Shown here: piece by piece, positions 49,502 to 58,778 of the stretch
Layout: each line of letters begins with the position of its first letter
Position numbering within the stretch: position 1 is the first letter of the stretch
From: Liquorilactobacillus capillatus DSM 19910
Lineage (GTDB): Bacteria; Bacillota; Bacilli; Lactobacillales; Lactobacillaceae
Length of the DNA: 64,000 bases
Assembly: GCF_001434915.1 (NCBI RefSeq)
Contig: NZ_AZEF01000061.1
Coordinates: 1 to 64,000 of the forward strand
Direction of reading: 5' to 3'
Translations under genes and position numbers: made by a program
Notes under the pieces: generated by a model
What the model was told of the DNA's origin: nothing
The model's database searches: none
Seen by the model: the letters and a program-made list of their open reading frames with translations, nothing else

Positions 49502-50623
49502 TTATTTTGACAGTTTTTCTTCACCGAGCTCAACAAAATCATAATGCAACTTGGCATTATCATTAAATTCAGCAATCGCCAACTGAATCAATTGATCAAT
49601 CAAATCACTGTAATTGATCCCTGAAACCTGCCATAATTGCGGATATAATGAAATGTTTGTGAAGCCAGGTAAAGTATTGGCTTCCCCAAAGTACGGTACA
49701 TCATTTTGATCAACCAAGAAATCCATCCGCGCTAATCCACGATTACCTAGAACACGAAAAGCATCTAATGACATTTGTGTAATTTCAGCAGCTAACTTTT
49801 CAGGCAGATCGACTGGTAACTCAAAAGCAACACCCGAAGCATCAACAAACTTATTGTTATAATCATAAAACGTATCTGTTTCAGGAATTCTGATTGCACC
49901 TAATTTTGATGCCTTACTCTCACGGTTACCTAAAACAGAACATTCGACTTCACGTGGGTGTTCAATTGACTCTTCGATCAAAAGTTTGAAATCATAATGG
50001 AAACCATCCCGAACTGCACGATCAAACTCAGCCTTATTAGAAACCTTAAAAATACCAACAGATGAGCCTTGGCGTGCTGGTTTAACAAAGAGTGTCTTAC
50101 CTAATTCGGCACTACACTTTTCATATGAATATTCTTCTTGGTTCTCAGGCGTTACCACTAAATATTTGGTGTTGCGGACACCGTTAAGAGTCAACAACTG
50201 TTTAGTTAGGTCTTTATCAAACGAAACAGCCGATGATGCTATCCCACTACCGATCCACGGTTTATCCAGTAAACGAAACAGCCCCTGAATAGTTCCGTCT
50301 TCACCCATATTTCCATGGATTACAGGATAAAAGACATCGATATTTTTTACTTCAGAAATATTTTGAATATTGGCTAACGGATTAGAAAAATCAACTTTAG
50401 GTACAATTTCTGCAACGACTTTATCCTCATCTTCACCATTAAAGATACGCATTGAATCCTTGTTTCCTAACAGATATCCACCTTTAGTAAACATAAAAAC
50501 TGAAACATCATACTTGTCTTTGTCCATTGCATCATAGATATTATGTGCTGAACGTTTTGAAACATCATGCTCCGATGAATTTCCTCCAAAAAACAGTGCA
50601 ACGTGCAATTTCTTTTTATCCAT
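49502..50623 (-). CDS. ddl: D-alanine--D-alanine ligase family, predicted D-Ala-D-Lac type
   Basis: ATP-grasp ligase that makes the terminal dipeptide or depsipeptide of peptidoglycan precursors, 373 aa. It has LFFGGNSSEHDVSKRSA, HGNMGEDG, FVKPARQGSSVGI and ARMDFLVDQND. The specificity loop reads YDYNNKF, with Phe259 where D-Ala-D-Ala enzymes have Tyr (EAKY in E. coli DdlB). Phe at this site is the known signature of Leuconostoc/Lactobacillus ligases that prefer D-lactate, giving intrinsic vancomycin resistance. Monocistronic with a strong terminator. Confidence 0.94.
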   Translation of the reverse strand: MDKKKLHVALFFGGNSSEHDVSKRSAHNIYDAMDKDKYDVSVFMFTKGGYLLGNKDSMRIFNGEDEDKVVAEIVPKVDFSNPLANIQNISEVKNIDVFYPVIHGNMGEDGTIQGLFRLLDKPWIGSGIASSAVSFDKDLTKQLLTLNGVRNTKYLVVTPENQEEYSYEKCSAELGKTLFVKPARQGSSVGIFKVSNKAEFDRAVRDGFHYDFKLLIEESIEHPREVECSVLGNRESKASKLGAIRIPETDTFYDYNNKFVDASGVAFELPVDLPEKLAAEITQMSLDAFRVLGNRGLARMDFLVDQNDVPYFGEANTLPGFTNISLYPQLWQVSGINYSDLIDQLIQLAIAEFNDNAKLHYDFVELGEEKLSK

Positions 50624-50890
50624 AAATATATCTCATTCCTATTCCATAATCTTATTATACGGTTTTTCATATTATACGATAACTTTTAACTTAATGTACA
50701 GTATAACTGTTTTTATTTCTTTAATACCATTTAGAATCATAACACGTCAGTTAAATCTTGTCAGTTAGAAAACATTAATTACCTGCTATTTGACCCCTAA
50801 AAAAAGAATGCTCTTTTAGATAATCTTCTCTTTATAAACTCTAAAATGGTTGTTAAAATTAAGTAAAGAAGAAAGAGTGGGGTGATTATT

Positions 50891-52399
50891 GTGCCAATGA
50901 AGCTTTGCGGTATCATCTACATGACACCAAGGCGAATTCAACTTTCAATTATTGATTTAAAAAAGTTAATAAAAGTTGAGGATGTCTTTTCAAATGATTT
51001 CTCAAATAAAAATTACCAGTATGAACAAAATATTGGCGAGATAGCTCAGGCAATTAACGGTTATCTGCAACTAGCAAAAGATTACGGTGTTAAAAATGTC
51101 AAGCTCTGGGGCAATCAACAGCATCTTGATACTATTCGAGCACGTTATCTGGGCGAACAGATCTATATCCGTACCGGCTTACGTATAAAATGGCTTAGTA
51201 CGAGTCAACTGACCTACTACAAAGCAACTGCGGTTACAGTTCACCTTGATAATTTTGAAAAACTCAGTTTAACTTCAACTTATTTACTGAGTCTAGGAAT
51301 TGAACGTGCATCTTTGTCCCAATTTGACAAGCAGAAGTTTATTTCAACCTGGAATATTGATCTCGGCTCTGCCCATATAGGTGAGATCACAGAGGCTATG
51401 AAACTAAGCGCCAGTGACTCAGTTGAAGTAGTAGAGGATTATATCGGCAGCAAGCTGGAACATCTAAACCATATTTTTACTGATAACAAACGCAGTTCCA
51501 ATCTTGTCTTGCAGGATGCTTCTGTTTTGGCACGTAAATTTATCCCCGCTGATCAAACTTCCTATACGATGAATATTACTGCTTTTCAGGAATTATATGC
51601 AACAGTTATCAAATCTTCTGATCAATACTTAATGAATTATTTTGACCTTGATGAAAACGATGTTAGCAGTATTATTCCTTACTTTATCCTTATTGATAAG
51701 ATTATTACAATGTTGAATGCTAAGAAGATTATTATTACTAATATTGCAGTTGCCGACGGTCTTGCTATTGAGCAAGCAGCTAAACTTGGGCTGCTAAAAC
51801 CTGATTTAGACGGGATAATTCTGACTTCTGCTGAAAACTTGGCGACTCGCTACTTAACTAGCCGGGCCCACAGGAAGAATGTTTCCAAATTAGCTCTACA
51901 TCTTTTTGATCAGCTCAAGCGGATTCATCATCTAGGCAAACGTGAACGTCTGCTGCTTAAAATCGCCTGTACCGTTGCTGATATAGGTAATTATATTAAC
52001 CAGCAAAAACATTACCGCCACTCAGCCTATATTCTTGAAGCAACTAGAATAATTGGGCTTTCAAATGACGAAAACCAAATCATTGCTGAAGTTTCCCGCT
52101 ACCATAGTAGTGAATCTCCAGAAACCAATCAACCACACTTTCAAAAACTTGAACCCACTGTTCAGATGAAAGTCGCCAAGTTAGCCGCTATTTTACGTTT
52201 GGCAGACGCTTTAGATGATGCACGTGAACAAAAGATTCAGAAAATTTCTGTCTCCCTTCAGAATTCGACAATGTTTATCTATGCTTATTCTAACCAAAAC
52301 ATAGCTTTGGAAACATGGTCGTTTAACAATAAATCTTCTCTATTTAAAGAAGTTTTCGGAATCAATCCTATTTTAAAGCAAAGGAGACAGCAAAAATGA
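50891..52399 (+). CDS. ppx1: Ppx/GppA-like protein with C-terminal HD-type domain, degenerate
   Basis: A 502-aa protein placed like ppx1 of lactobacillar polyphosphate operons. The N-terminal actin-like half lacks the usual DLGSNSxR phosphate loop and GGGSTE motif. The C-terminal half is HD-like: ACTVADIGNYINQQKHYRHS and VSRYHSSE fit Ppx/GppA, though the expected His of HD is Ala. It may be a regulatory rather than catalytic protein. Start probably the GTG at 50891 (GGGGTG 6 bases upstream). Its stop overlaps the ppk ATG by 4 bases. Confidence 0.75.
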   Translation: MPMKLCGIIYMTPRRIQLSIIDLKKLIKVEDVFSNDFSNKNYQYEQNIGEIAQAINGYLQLAKDYGVKNVKLWGNQQHLDTIRARYLGEQIYIRTGLRIKWLSTSQLTYYKATAVTVHLDNFEKLSLTSTYLLSLGIERASLSQFDKQKFISTWNIDLGSAHIGEITEAMKLSASDSVEVVEDYIGSKLEHLNHIFTDNKRSSNLVLQDASVLARKFIPADQTSYTMNITAFQELYATVIKSSDQYLMNYFDLDENDVSSIIPYFILIDKIITMLNAKKIIITNIAVADGLAIEQAAKLGLLKPDLDGIILTSAENLATRYLTSRAHRKNVSKLALHLFDQLKRIHHLGKRERLLLKIACTVADIGNYINQQKHYRHSAYILEATRIIGLSNDENQIIAEVSRYHSSESPETNQPHFQKLEPTVQMKVAKLAAILRLADALDDAREQKIQKISVSLQNSTMFIYAYSNQNIALETWSFNNKSSLFKEVFGINPILKQRRQQK

Positions 52400-54561
52400 C
52401 AAAGACAGGCTTTAGTAAACATAAATATTTTAAAAACCGCGAATTAAGCTGGCTTGATTTTAACGGTCGAGTCTTAGAAGAAGCACGCGATATTGACAAT
52501 CCACTTTTAGAACGCATTAATTTTCTCGGCATTACCCAAAGTAACGTGGACGAATTCTTCATGGTTCGGGTCGCATCGTTAAATAAAATGTACTCGGTTA
52601 ATATCCAGTCAACAGATGCATCCGGAATGACACCTAAACAGCAAATTGATGCAATTAATGAACAAGAACAGAAAATGGTTGCTAAGCGCTACACAACTTA
52701 TAACCGCTCACTTTTACCGCAACTTGCTAAAAATGCTATTAAAATTATCACTCCCCAAGAAACAACTGCAGACCAATATAAGTTTATTAAACGTTACTTT
52801 AATGACGAACTGTATCCTGTTCTTACACCCTTAGCGGATGATTCATCCCGACCGTTCCCCTTCATTAGCAATAATTCACTAAATCTAGCGATCCGGATTC
52901 GTGAAACAGCTAATCATACTAATAAACGGTTCGCAACAGTTCGTATCCCTGAAGTCTTTGGGCGGCTCATCAAGATGCCTAATAGCGAAAACACTTTTAT
53001 CTTAATTGAAGATATTATTAAGGAATTCATTGAAAATCTATTTTCAGGTTATAAGATCAGTGAAGCAGCTGCTTATCGAGTTATTCGCGATATGGATCTC
53101 GATGTTGCTGAAGAAGACACCTCTGACTTACTGCGTGAAGTTCAAAAGCAACTTAAGAAAAGAGAACACGGCGGAATTATGCGGCTTGAAATTGAAAATA
53201 AGATGGGACATCATCTCAGTGAGCGTTTGATAAAAACACTTGAAGTTGATAAAAAAGCCGTTTATCGGATCAATGGTCCGATCGACCTCTCCTTTTTGAA
53301 AAAACTACCCGGCTTAGTCACTGGACACCCAGAGTTACGCTATCCAACGTATACTGCTTATGTTGCGCCTCAATTAGCTCCGGGCAAGAATATTTTTTCC
53401 GCTATCCGACAACAAGATTATCTCATGCAGCATCCATATGATTCCTTCAGTTCGGTCGTTCAGTTTATCGCTCAAGCAGCGTTGGATCCCAACACGTTGG
53501 CGATCAAAATGACCTTGTACCGTGTTTCGGGTAACTCACCAATTATTAAGTATCTCGGACTGGCTGCCCAGCACGGAAAGCAAGTAACTGCTCTTGTCGA
53601 AGTTAAGGCTCGCTTTGATGAGGAGAATAACGTCCGGTGGGCTAAACAGCTTGAAAAAATGGGCTGCCACGTTATTTACGGGTTAGTTGGTTTGAAGACC
53701 CACTGCAAGCTCACCCTTGTTATCCGCCGTGACGAAGATGGGATTAGACGGTATATGCATTTAGGAACTGGTAATTATAACGATGTTACTGCTAATTTTT
53801 ATACTGATATGGGTATTTTGACTGCTAATCCTGACATGGGGATCGATGCTTCTAATATCTTCAATATGTTATCAGGCTATGCTAAGCCGCCTTATTTCCA
53901 TAAATTACATCTTTCGCCTAAAAAAATTCGTTCATTTATTAATAAGAAAATTGACGCTGAGATCACTGCTGCTCAAAACGGTCAACCCGCAGCAATCAAG
54001 ATGAAGATGAACTCTCTTTCAGACCAGAAAATTATTGAGAAACTCTACGAGGCTTCAGCTGCTGGAGTTAAAATTAATTTGATTATCCGGGGGATCTGTT
54101 GTTTAAAAACTATGATTCCCGGCGTTAGTGAAAATATCCAAGTTCATTCAATTATCGGTCGCTTTTTAGAACACAGTCGCATCTATTACTTTTATAATAG
54201 TGGTAATGAAGACGTTTATCTTTCAAGTGCAGATATGATGACCCGCAATCTTAATCGCCGAGTTGAACTTTTATTCCCCGTTTTACAGGATGACTTACGC
54301 CAAAAAGTTATTGCAATCTTTGCGACTATGTGGCAAGACAACATCAAAACCCGGGTCTTACATGGTGAAAGCTTTACCAAAATCGATCGCCGTGGTCTGG
54401 CTCCTTTAAATATCCAAGAACACTTTGTTCAAGAAGCACAGAAAAAAAATAAACTGCTACTGAAACAAAAACGTGCTATCAAAAAAGAAAATACTACTTT
54501 TCAACCAATGACGCGCCATGAAAGTATGGTTCACTTATCTAATGATGGGGAGGGAGAATAA
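52396..54561 (+). CDS. ppk: Polyphosphate kinase 1
   Basis: Reversibly forms polyphosphate from ATP, 721 aa. The N-terminal domain starts FKNRELSWLDFNGRVLEEA. The two phospholipase D-like catalytic domains have YDSFSSVVQFIAQAALDP, GLKTHCKLTLVIRRDEDG with the autophosphorylated His, MHLGTGNYND, and SIIGRFLEHSRIYYF with the second His. Residue motifs are complete. Overlaps ppx1 by 4 bases; ppx2 starts 2 bases after its stop, so all three are one operon. Confidence 0.97.
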   Translation: MTKTGFSKHKYFKNRELSWLDFNGRVLEEARDIDNPLLERINFLGITQSNVDEFFMVRVASLNKMYSVNIQSTDASGMTPKQQIDAINEQEQKMVAKRYTTYNRSLLPQLAKNAIKIITPQETTADQYKFIKRYFNDELYPVLTPLADDSSRPFPFISNNSLNLAIRIRETANHTNKRFATVRIPEVFGRLIKMPNSENTFILIEDIIKEFIENLFSGYKISEAAAYRVIRDMDLDVAEEDTSDLLREVQKQLKKREHGGIMRLEIENKMGHHLSERLIKTLEVDKKAVYRINGPIDLSFLKKLPGLVTGHPELRYPTYTAYVAPQLAPGKNIFSAIRQQDYLMQHPYDSFSSVVQFIAQAALDPNTLAIKMTLYRVSGNSPIIKYLGLAAQHGKQVTALVEVKARFDEENNVRWAKQLEKMGCHVIYGLVGLKTHCKLTLVIRRDEDGIRRYMHLGTGNYNDVTANFYTDMGILTANPDMGIDASNIFNMLSGYAKPPYFHKLHLSPKKIRSFINKKIDAEITAAQNGQPAAIKMKMNSLSDQKIIEKLYEASAAGVKINLIIRGICCLKTMIPGVSENIQVHSIIGRFLEHSRIYYFYNSGNEDVYLSSADMMTRNLNRRVELLFPVLQDDLRQKVIAIFATMWQDNIKTRVLHGESFTKIDRRGLAPLNIQEHFVQEAQKKNKLLLKQKRAIKKENTTFQPMTRHESMVHLSNDGEGE

Positions 54562-54563
54562 AC

Positions 54564-55490
54564 ATGGAAAACTTCGTTGTAATTGACCTTGGTTCAAACT
54601 CACTTCGGATGACGATCTCTGAAATAGACGATAATAATGATGTTAGTGTTACCCATCAACTGAAAGAAATGGTGCGTTTATCAGAAAATATGGGCCCAGA
54701 AAAGATACTGCAAAAAGAACCGATTGAACGGACACTTAAAGCCCTAGCTATTTTTAAAGAGACTTACACCAAACTTAAGAATGTGCATATAACGGCTTTA
54801 GCAACAGCCGCTGTAAGGCAAGCCGCAAATCAAACAGCTTTTCTTAAGTTAGTAAAGAAACAAATCGGCATCGATTTTAATGTTATCTCAGGTAAACGTG
54901 AAGCTTACCTTGATTTTTTAGCTGTTACGCGGACACTTCCAATTAAAGATAAATGTATTATCATGGATACTGGTGGTGCCAGCACAGAACTGGTCCTAGT
55001 TGAAAAGAACAAGATTAGTGATCTTATCAGTCTCCCTTTCGGCTCAGTTACACTCTCACAGGAATTTGCTTTAGATGATGATATCACTGCATCCAAGCTC
55101 TTCAAAGCCATGACTTTTGTTGAGAAAAAAATCACCGATATCAACTGGCTCTTTAATGCTCATAAAGCACAATTAGTCGTACTCGGTGGCAGTAACCGGA
55201 CTTTAGCTAAGATTGCACGTCGTGAGCAGCACCAAAATAAATTGACCAGTATTCATGGTTACAAACTCACTAGTGATGCAGCTTTTGATATTTTTGCCAA
55301 CTTAGTCGATTTAAACCAAGCTAAACGAGAAAAGATCCCTGGTCTCGCCAAAGCACGTGCTGATGTTATTGTCGGCGGTTTAATTCCAATTTCATTGATT
55401 TTACGAACACTCCATATTACAGATATTCTATTTTCGAATAATGGTCTGCGTGAAGGTGCCCTGCTTGATTATCTCGATTCAAAATGCTAA
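54564..55490 (+). CDS. ppx2: Exopolyphosphatase (short Ppx/GppA type)
   Basis: Releases phosphate from polyphosphate chain ends, 308 aa. The actin-like ATPase-fold motifs are intact: VIDLGSNSLRMTI near the N-terminus, MDTGGASTELVLVE, LGGSNRTLAKIAR, and ADVIVGGLIPISLIL. It lacks the C-terminal HD domain that ppx1 carries. The pair suggests one active phosphatase and one divergent HD-bearing partner. A strong terminator follows. Confidence 0.93.
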   Translation: MENFVVIDLGSNSLRMTISEIDDNNDVSVTHQLKEMVRLSENMGPEKILQKEPIERTLKALAIFKETYTKLKNVHITALATAAVRQAANQTAFLKLVKKQIGIDFNVISGKREAYLDFLAVTRTLPIKDKCIIMDTGGASTELVLVEKNKISDLISLPFGSVTLSQEFALDDDITASKLFKAMTFVEKKITDINWLFNAHKAQLVVLGGSNRTLAKIARREQHQNKLTSIHGYKLTSDAAFDIFANLVDLNQAKREKIPGLAKARADVIVGGLIPISLILRTLHITDILFSNNGLREGALLDYLDSKC

Positions 55491-55533
55491 TCTTACTTTT
55501 TTATAGTTAAACTAATAAGTTAGCGAACCTAAT

Positions 55534-55580
55534 AGAGGATCAGTCCTAAATTATTTTTGGACTGATCCTCTGTTTACTTG
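55534..55580 (+). terminator. Terminator of the polyphosphate operon
   Basis: Perfect 13-bp stem AGAGGATCAGTCC / GGACTGATCCTCT with a 12-base loop; T-rich on both sides. Confidence 0.85.
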
Positions 55581-55670
55581 TTTCAGATAAGACTTGAAGA
55601 TAACTGCTTACCCGTAACTTATGTCTATTAGACTACTTTAACTAATGTATTATCTGCTAATATTATTTTG

Positions 55671-56510
55671 TCAAAGTGCCAAGACGGCATCGTCTGCCTT
55701 AATCGTTACCAGCATCTCGTTTGGCATCTTACCATACTTACGTTCGGGATGTGTAACATTATATTCACAGATGTCTAATGCACACAGAAATAACAAACAG
55801 CGTTGCACTTTCTTACTAGGAATCTCAAAAGGATGCATCGTCTCATATCCCTGCAAGAAACTATTACGTAGTGCTGGTTCCTTAACTTCGTTATAGAAGA
55901 ACTTAATAAAGTCTTGATAAGGTGTTCCTATATGTGAACGTTCAAAATCAATTAGAATGTCGCGTCCCTTATAATGCATAATATTACGAATGCTGAAATC
56001 ACCATGCAAAACAACTTTAGGAAGCTGAGCATACTCCATATCGGCTTGTTCGAAGTCTATTCCTAAGGTTTGGTGAACATCGTTGACTAGCATTTGATAC
56101 TTTGTATCCTGTAGCTGAGCAACCTGATACTGAATTTGTTCCGAGAGCCGTTTATCACTCTGGTGCACAGTTACCTTACCCGTTAATTTCTGATGAAAAT
56201 CACCCAATAGCCGGCCAAAAGCGTAGACTCGTTTCCGGCCAAGCTTCTGAGCTGAAATATCTTTCATTTCACGGTCTTTGAGTGTTACAACATAACGATT
56301 TTCAAAAATAACGCTGTCCAGATAAATCTCTGGGTAATAAACTTGATTAACGTGCTGTTCCGCGTAAAACATATCCCGCTCTTTAAAAATCTTGACAAAC
56401 AATGGGCTTTTGAAAACCTTACTGTAGCCAATTAAATGTTGATTACCAGCTACATCATGAATACTCTTTAAATTTGCCTGATAATAATCATTTAAGAACT
56501 CGACTAGCAT
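55671..56510 (-). CDS. Aminoglycoside/choline phosphotransferase-like protein
   Basis: A 279-aa protein of the APH/choline-kinase fold. The catalytic loop is VVLHGDFSIRNIMHYKG and the metal-binding motif is ILIDFERS. The N-terminal nucleotide-binding lobe is weakly conserved. Such proteins in lactobacilli are uncharacterised; they are not necessarily antibiotic-resistance genes. The start at 56510 has GGAGG 7 bases upstream; a longer frame lacks a ribosome site. Confidence 0.8.
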   Translation of the reverse strand: MLVEFLNDYYQANLKSIHDVAGNQHLIGYSKVFKSPLFVKIFKERDMFYAEQHVNQVYYPEIYLDSVIFENRYVVTLKDREMKDISAQKLGRKRVYAFGRLLGDFHQKLTGKVTVHQSDKRLSEQIQYQVAQLQDTKYQMLVNDVHQTLGIDFEQADMEYAQLPKVVLHGDFSIRNIMHYKGRDILIDFERSHIGTPYQDFIKFFYNEVKEPALRNSFLQGYETMHPFEIPSKKVQRCLLFLCALDICEYNVTHPERKYGKMPNEMLVTIKADDAVLAL

Positions 56511-56707
56511 ATGTCTTCCTCCCCTACTATGTACTAACTTAATTGTACTTAAGAACATTCTAAATAGCAAGAAGCCCCGTTGCTCAACTACTGTTTGCCT
56601 CATTAATGTTTCCTTTGTTAGTCTACGTTTTAAGCTTTAATGAGGTATATTTACATCACCAATGTTATAGTTTAATTAAGAACATTCACTGAAGGAGGGA
56701 AGTTCCA

Positions 56708-56995
56708 ATGGGAATCTTTAATAATGACAAGATTAAGGGAATTTTGGTCGATCGTGGTCTCGATGACGTAACAAACGCAACATCAGAACAAGTTGAAGCG
56801 ATCTTAGGCGAACTTGACAAGAAAAACCTTTTACGCAATGATAAACGACTCTTAATTAAAGATCGCAGTGATGATTCTAAGATTTCTTATCTTCGTGCAC
56901 TCGTAGAACAAAACTGGATCTTAATCGCACAAAATGACAAGATAATTCAACTTTTGCATGAACAAAAAAAGATTAGTCAACCTCAAGATAGATAA
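56708..56995 (+). CDS. Conserved hypothetical small soluble protein
   Basis: A 95-aa charged protein, mostly helical by composition, starting MGIFNNDKIKGILVDRGLDD. It has a very strong AAGGAGGGA site. No family I can name. The sequence lacks signal peptide, membrane segment or cysteines. It is followed by a terminator-like dyad. Confidence 0.75.
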   Translation: MGIFNNDKIKGILVDRGLDDVTNATSEQVEAILGELDKKNLLRNDKRLLIKDRSDDSKISYLRALVEQNWILIAQNDKIIQLLHEQKKISQPQDR

Positions 56996-57072
56996 CTCGT
57001 TTCCCCCTTGACTGTCTCCCTTCCATCACTTCTATTCTAACTTATCAAGCTCAAGCTAAATCATTTAATGTT

Positions 57073-57117
57073 AGCCGTCAGACTTCCGTAAAACAGCGGA
57101 ATAAGCTGACGGTTTTA
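57073..57117 (+). terminator. Terminator after the 95-aa protein gene
   Basis: Stem AGCCGTCAG...CTGACGGTT with an inner TTCCG/CGGAA pair, then TTTT. Confidence 0.7.
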
Positions 57118-57203
57118 AATTAACTCTGTAAAAACTGATCAATTTTTCCTAACACTACTTTACATTCAAAATAATACTTGTTACGCTTTTATATATCGAA
57201 AGG

Positions 57204-57896
57204 ATGTGCCCTCCCATTATTAATCGAATATCATTAAAAAATAACGCTAAACGGACCTTGAACCAAAATTACATTTATTTTTTTAAACTATTTTTACTGA
57301 CTTTTGTCGTTTACTTCATTAACTCTGTTGCTAGCCGTAATGCCTTCAACTTAGAACAGTATCTCTCCTCAGAACAGATGAATTATTCAATTATCTGGAA
57401 TGTTTGGTCGCTTACTGATATTATTTTTTCACTCATTTTTTCAGTCTTAATTATTAGCATAATGTTCGCATGTATTGATATTCAGCGGCATAAGCAAGCA
57501 CTGGATAACCCTTACGTTGATTGCCTCAAACTATTCCACCGTCGTGAATACGTTGCCGCAATGATTGTCATCTCGCTTTTACAAACCTTCTGGATTTTTC
57601 TATGGTCATTACTCTTCTTCATCCCAGGAATTATCAAATCAATCGCTTATTCGCAGGCTATCTATATTTACCGTGATCAACTTGAACAAGGCCATAAGAT
57701 TAGTTATATCCAAGCTATCACGCAAAGTCGAATTCTAATGAATAATCATAAATGGGAATACTTCGTTTTACAGTTAAGTTTCATCGGATACTGGTTTTTA
57801 ACCATTATTACTAGCGGGATAACTGCTGTTTGGACACTGCCTTACTATCAACTGACAATGGCTAATTACTACATTGCTTTAACAAAACAAGCTTAA
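57204..57896 (+). CDS. DUF975-family membrane protein
   Basis: A 230-aa membrane protein with about five hydrophobic segments (around residues 25-42, 70-95, 120-150, 190-220). The FFIPGIIKSIAYSQAIYIYRD segment and SRILMNNHKWEYFVLQLSFIG (each typical of DUF975) identify the family. Function unknown. The ATG at 57204 directly abuts GAAAGG, so the true start is uncertain; no other in-frame start codon stands nearby. Confidence 0.82.
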   Translation: MCPPIINRISLKNNAKRTLNQNYIYFFKLFLLTFVVYFINSVASRNAFNLEQYLSSEQMNYSIIWNVWSLTDIIFSLIFSVLIISIMFACIDIQRHKQALDNPYVDCLKLFHRREYVAAMIVISLLQTFWIFLWSLLFFIPGIIKSIAYSQAIYIYRDQLEQGHKISYIQAITQSRILMNNHKWEYFVLQLSFIGYWFLTIITSGITAVWTLPYYQLTMANYYIALTKQA

Positions 57897-58203
57897 CTGC
57901 TGTGCCTTGTTATAAACTAAAATTGTATAAATAGTTATTATTTCTATATTTAAAAGGGTGTAAGATAAGTTAATAACATCTAAGCTTTAACTCAAAACCA
58001 GTAAAAACTTGGATCAAGTTTAACGTTTAACTTAGACTCCTTTTTTGTTCCAGCAAACTAAGCTGATATTAATTAATACCTCATATTTATTATTGATAAC
58101 TTATGTATAAATAATTATTAACTGGAGAAAGTTAAAGATTTAATACTTGACCGTCCACCAGTTAAAGTTGTACACTACTTTTGTTGTTTAAAATCAATCT
58201 CAA

Positions 58204-58240
58204 AAAAGGATTTTATCTTGACTTCATATCAAGATAAAAC
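58204..58240 (-). terminator. Leftward terminator-like hairpin
   Basis: Perfect stem TTTTATCTTGA (58211-58221) / TCAAGATAAAA (58229-58239) with a 7-base loop. Read on the minus strand it is followed by CCTTTTTTGAG. Confidence 0.65.
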
Positions 58241-58349
58241 CCCCAGGAAGTAGCAGGTAGCTCAACGTTTGCGAATCGTTTTAATTAAACGCTACCCACT
58301 ATTATGATAATACAATGTGTAATTTATTACAATAGACTAACTCCAAGTT

Positions 58350-58393
58350 AAGAACCATACCAGCTGATACCTTGGTATGGTTCTTTTAATATA
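58350..58393. terminator. Strong hairpin, possible terminator
   Basis: Perfect 13-bp stem, AAGAACCATACCA (58350-58362) with TGGTATGGTTCTT (58373-58385), and a 10-base loop. A modest T-rich tail follows on the plus strand only. Confidence 0.55.
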
Positions 58394-58552
58394 TTTAAAT
58401 TTGTACTCACAAAAAGCAGCGTTACTTTCCATATGTATTAGATAATCTGTTTCACATCATCTAGATTGACACCTGCTCTAAAAATAATTCAACATAAAAA
58501 TATAAATTCCACTGATAGTTAATACTTCATAGTTATTTTAGAGGTTAATTCA

Positions 58553-58615
58553 ATGATTTCAGTTAACAAAGAACCAATCATCATTGTTGTAACAAACGGT
58601 GCTTATCAGTTCTAA
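58553..58615 (+). CDS. Possible 20-residue peptide
   Basis: An ATG with GAGG 8 bases upstream opens a 20-codon frame (MISVNKEPIIIVVTNGAYQF) that ends 6 bases before the left attachment repeat. It could be a real small peptide, a gene remnant, or chance. No family is recognised. Confidence 0.2.
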   Translation: MISVNKEPIIIVVTNGAYQF

Positions 58616-58621
58616 AATTAA

Positions 58622-58640
58622 TTTAACCGACAGAACCTTC
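58622..58640 (+). repeat. attL: left attachment repeat
   Basis: 19 bases, TTTAACCGACAGAACCTTC. Read on the minus strand the last 18 encode Glu-Gly-Ser-Val-Gly-stop, exactly the end of SufB. It differs from the right copy at one base, which is a silent Val change (GTC against GTT). Confidence 0.85.
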
Positions 58641-58699
58641 TACTTTATAAACTACTTTCTCATAAAAAACCACTTAAAGTAGCGTTAAAATATTTTATA

Positions 58700-58742
58700 A
58701 CTACTCATTGTAGTCTTTTTAAAATGAATCTACTTTTAGTAG
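58700..58742 (+). promoter_or_regulatory. Dyad repeats upstream of the XRE gene (candidate operators)
   Basis: Two short dyads with shared half-sites: ACTAC-5 bases-GTAGT (58700-58714) and CTACT-3 bases-AGTAG (58730-58742). Extra half-sites occur at 58651-58655 and 58678-58683. They lie in the 140 bases between attL and the repressor gene, where autoregulatory operators would be expected. Binding is not shown. Confidence 0.4.
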
Positions 58743-58778
58743 TATTATCAAGTTATATTTTAGAAAGGACACTACTCT

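Larger units (their letters stand above)
57897..58621. other. Gene-poor stretch left of the integrated element
   Basis: About 725 bases without a convincing gene. It contains a perfect 11-bp hairpin (58211-58239) with a T run for leftward transcripts, a 13-bp hairpin (58350-58385), and a tiny frame at 58553-58615. Frames around 58258-58310 are short and stop-interrupted, as if decayed. This is where transcription leaving sufB leftward would have ended before the element inserted. Confidence 0.5.

Noticed and set aside
55671-56510. Aminoglycoside resistance gene
   Set aside because: The APH-like fold is shared by many kinases; nothing in sequence or context points to antibiotic modification.
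58141-58330. Possible insertion-sequence remnant around the 58211-58239 hairpin
   Set aside because: No transposase fragment could be read on either strand and no terminal repeats were matched; kept only as hairpin and gene-poor DNA.
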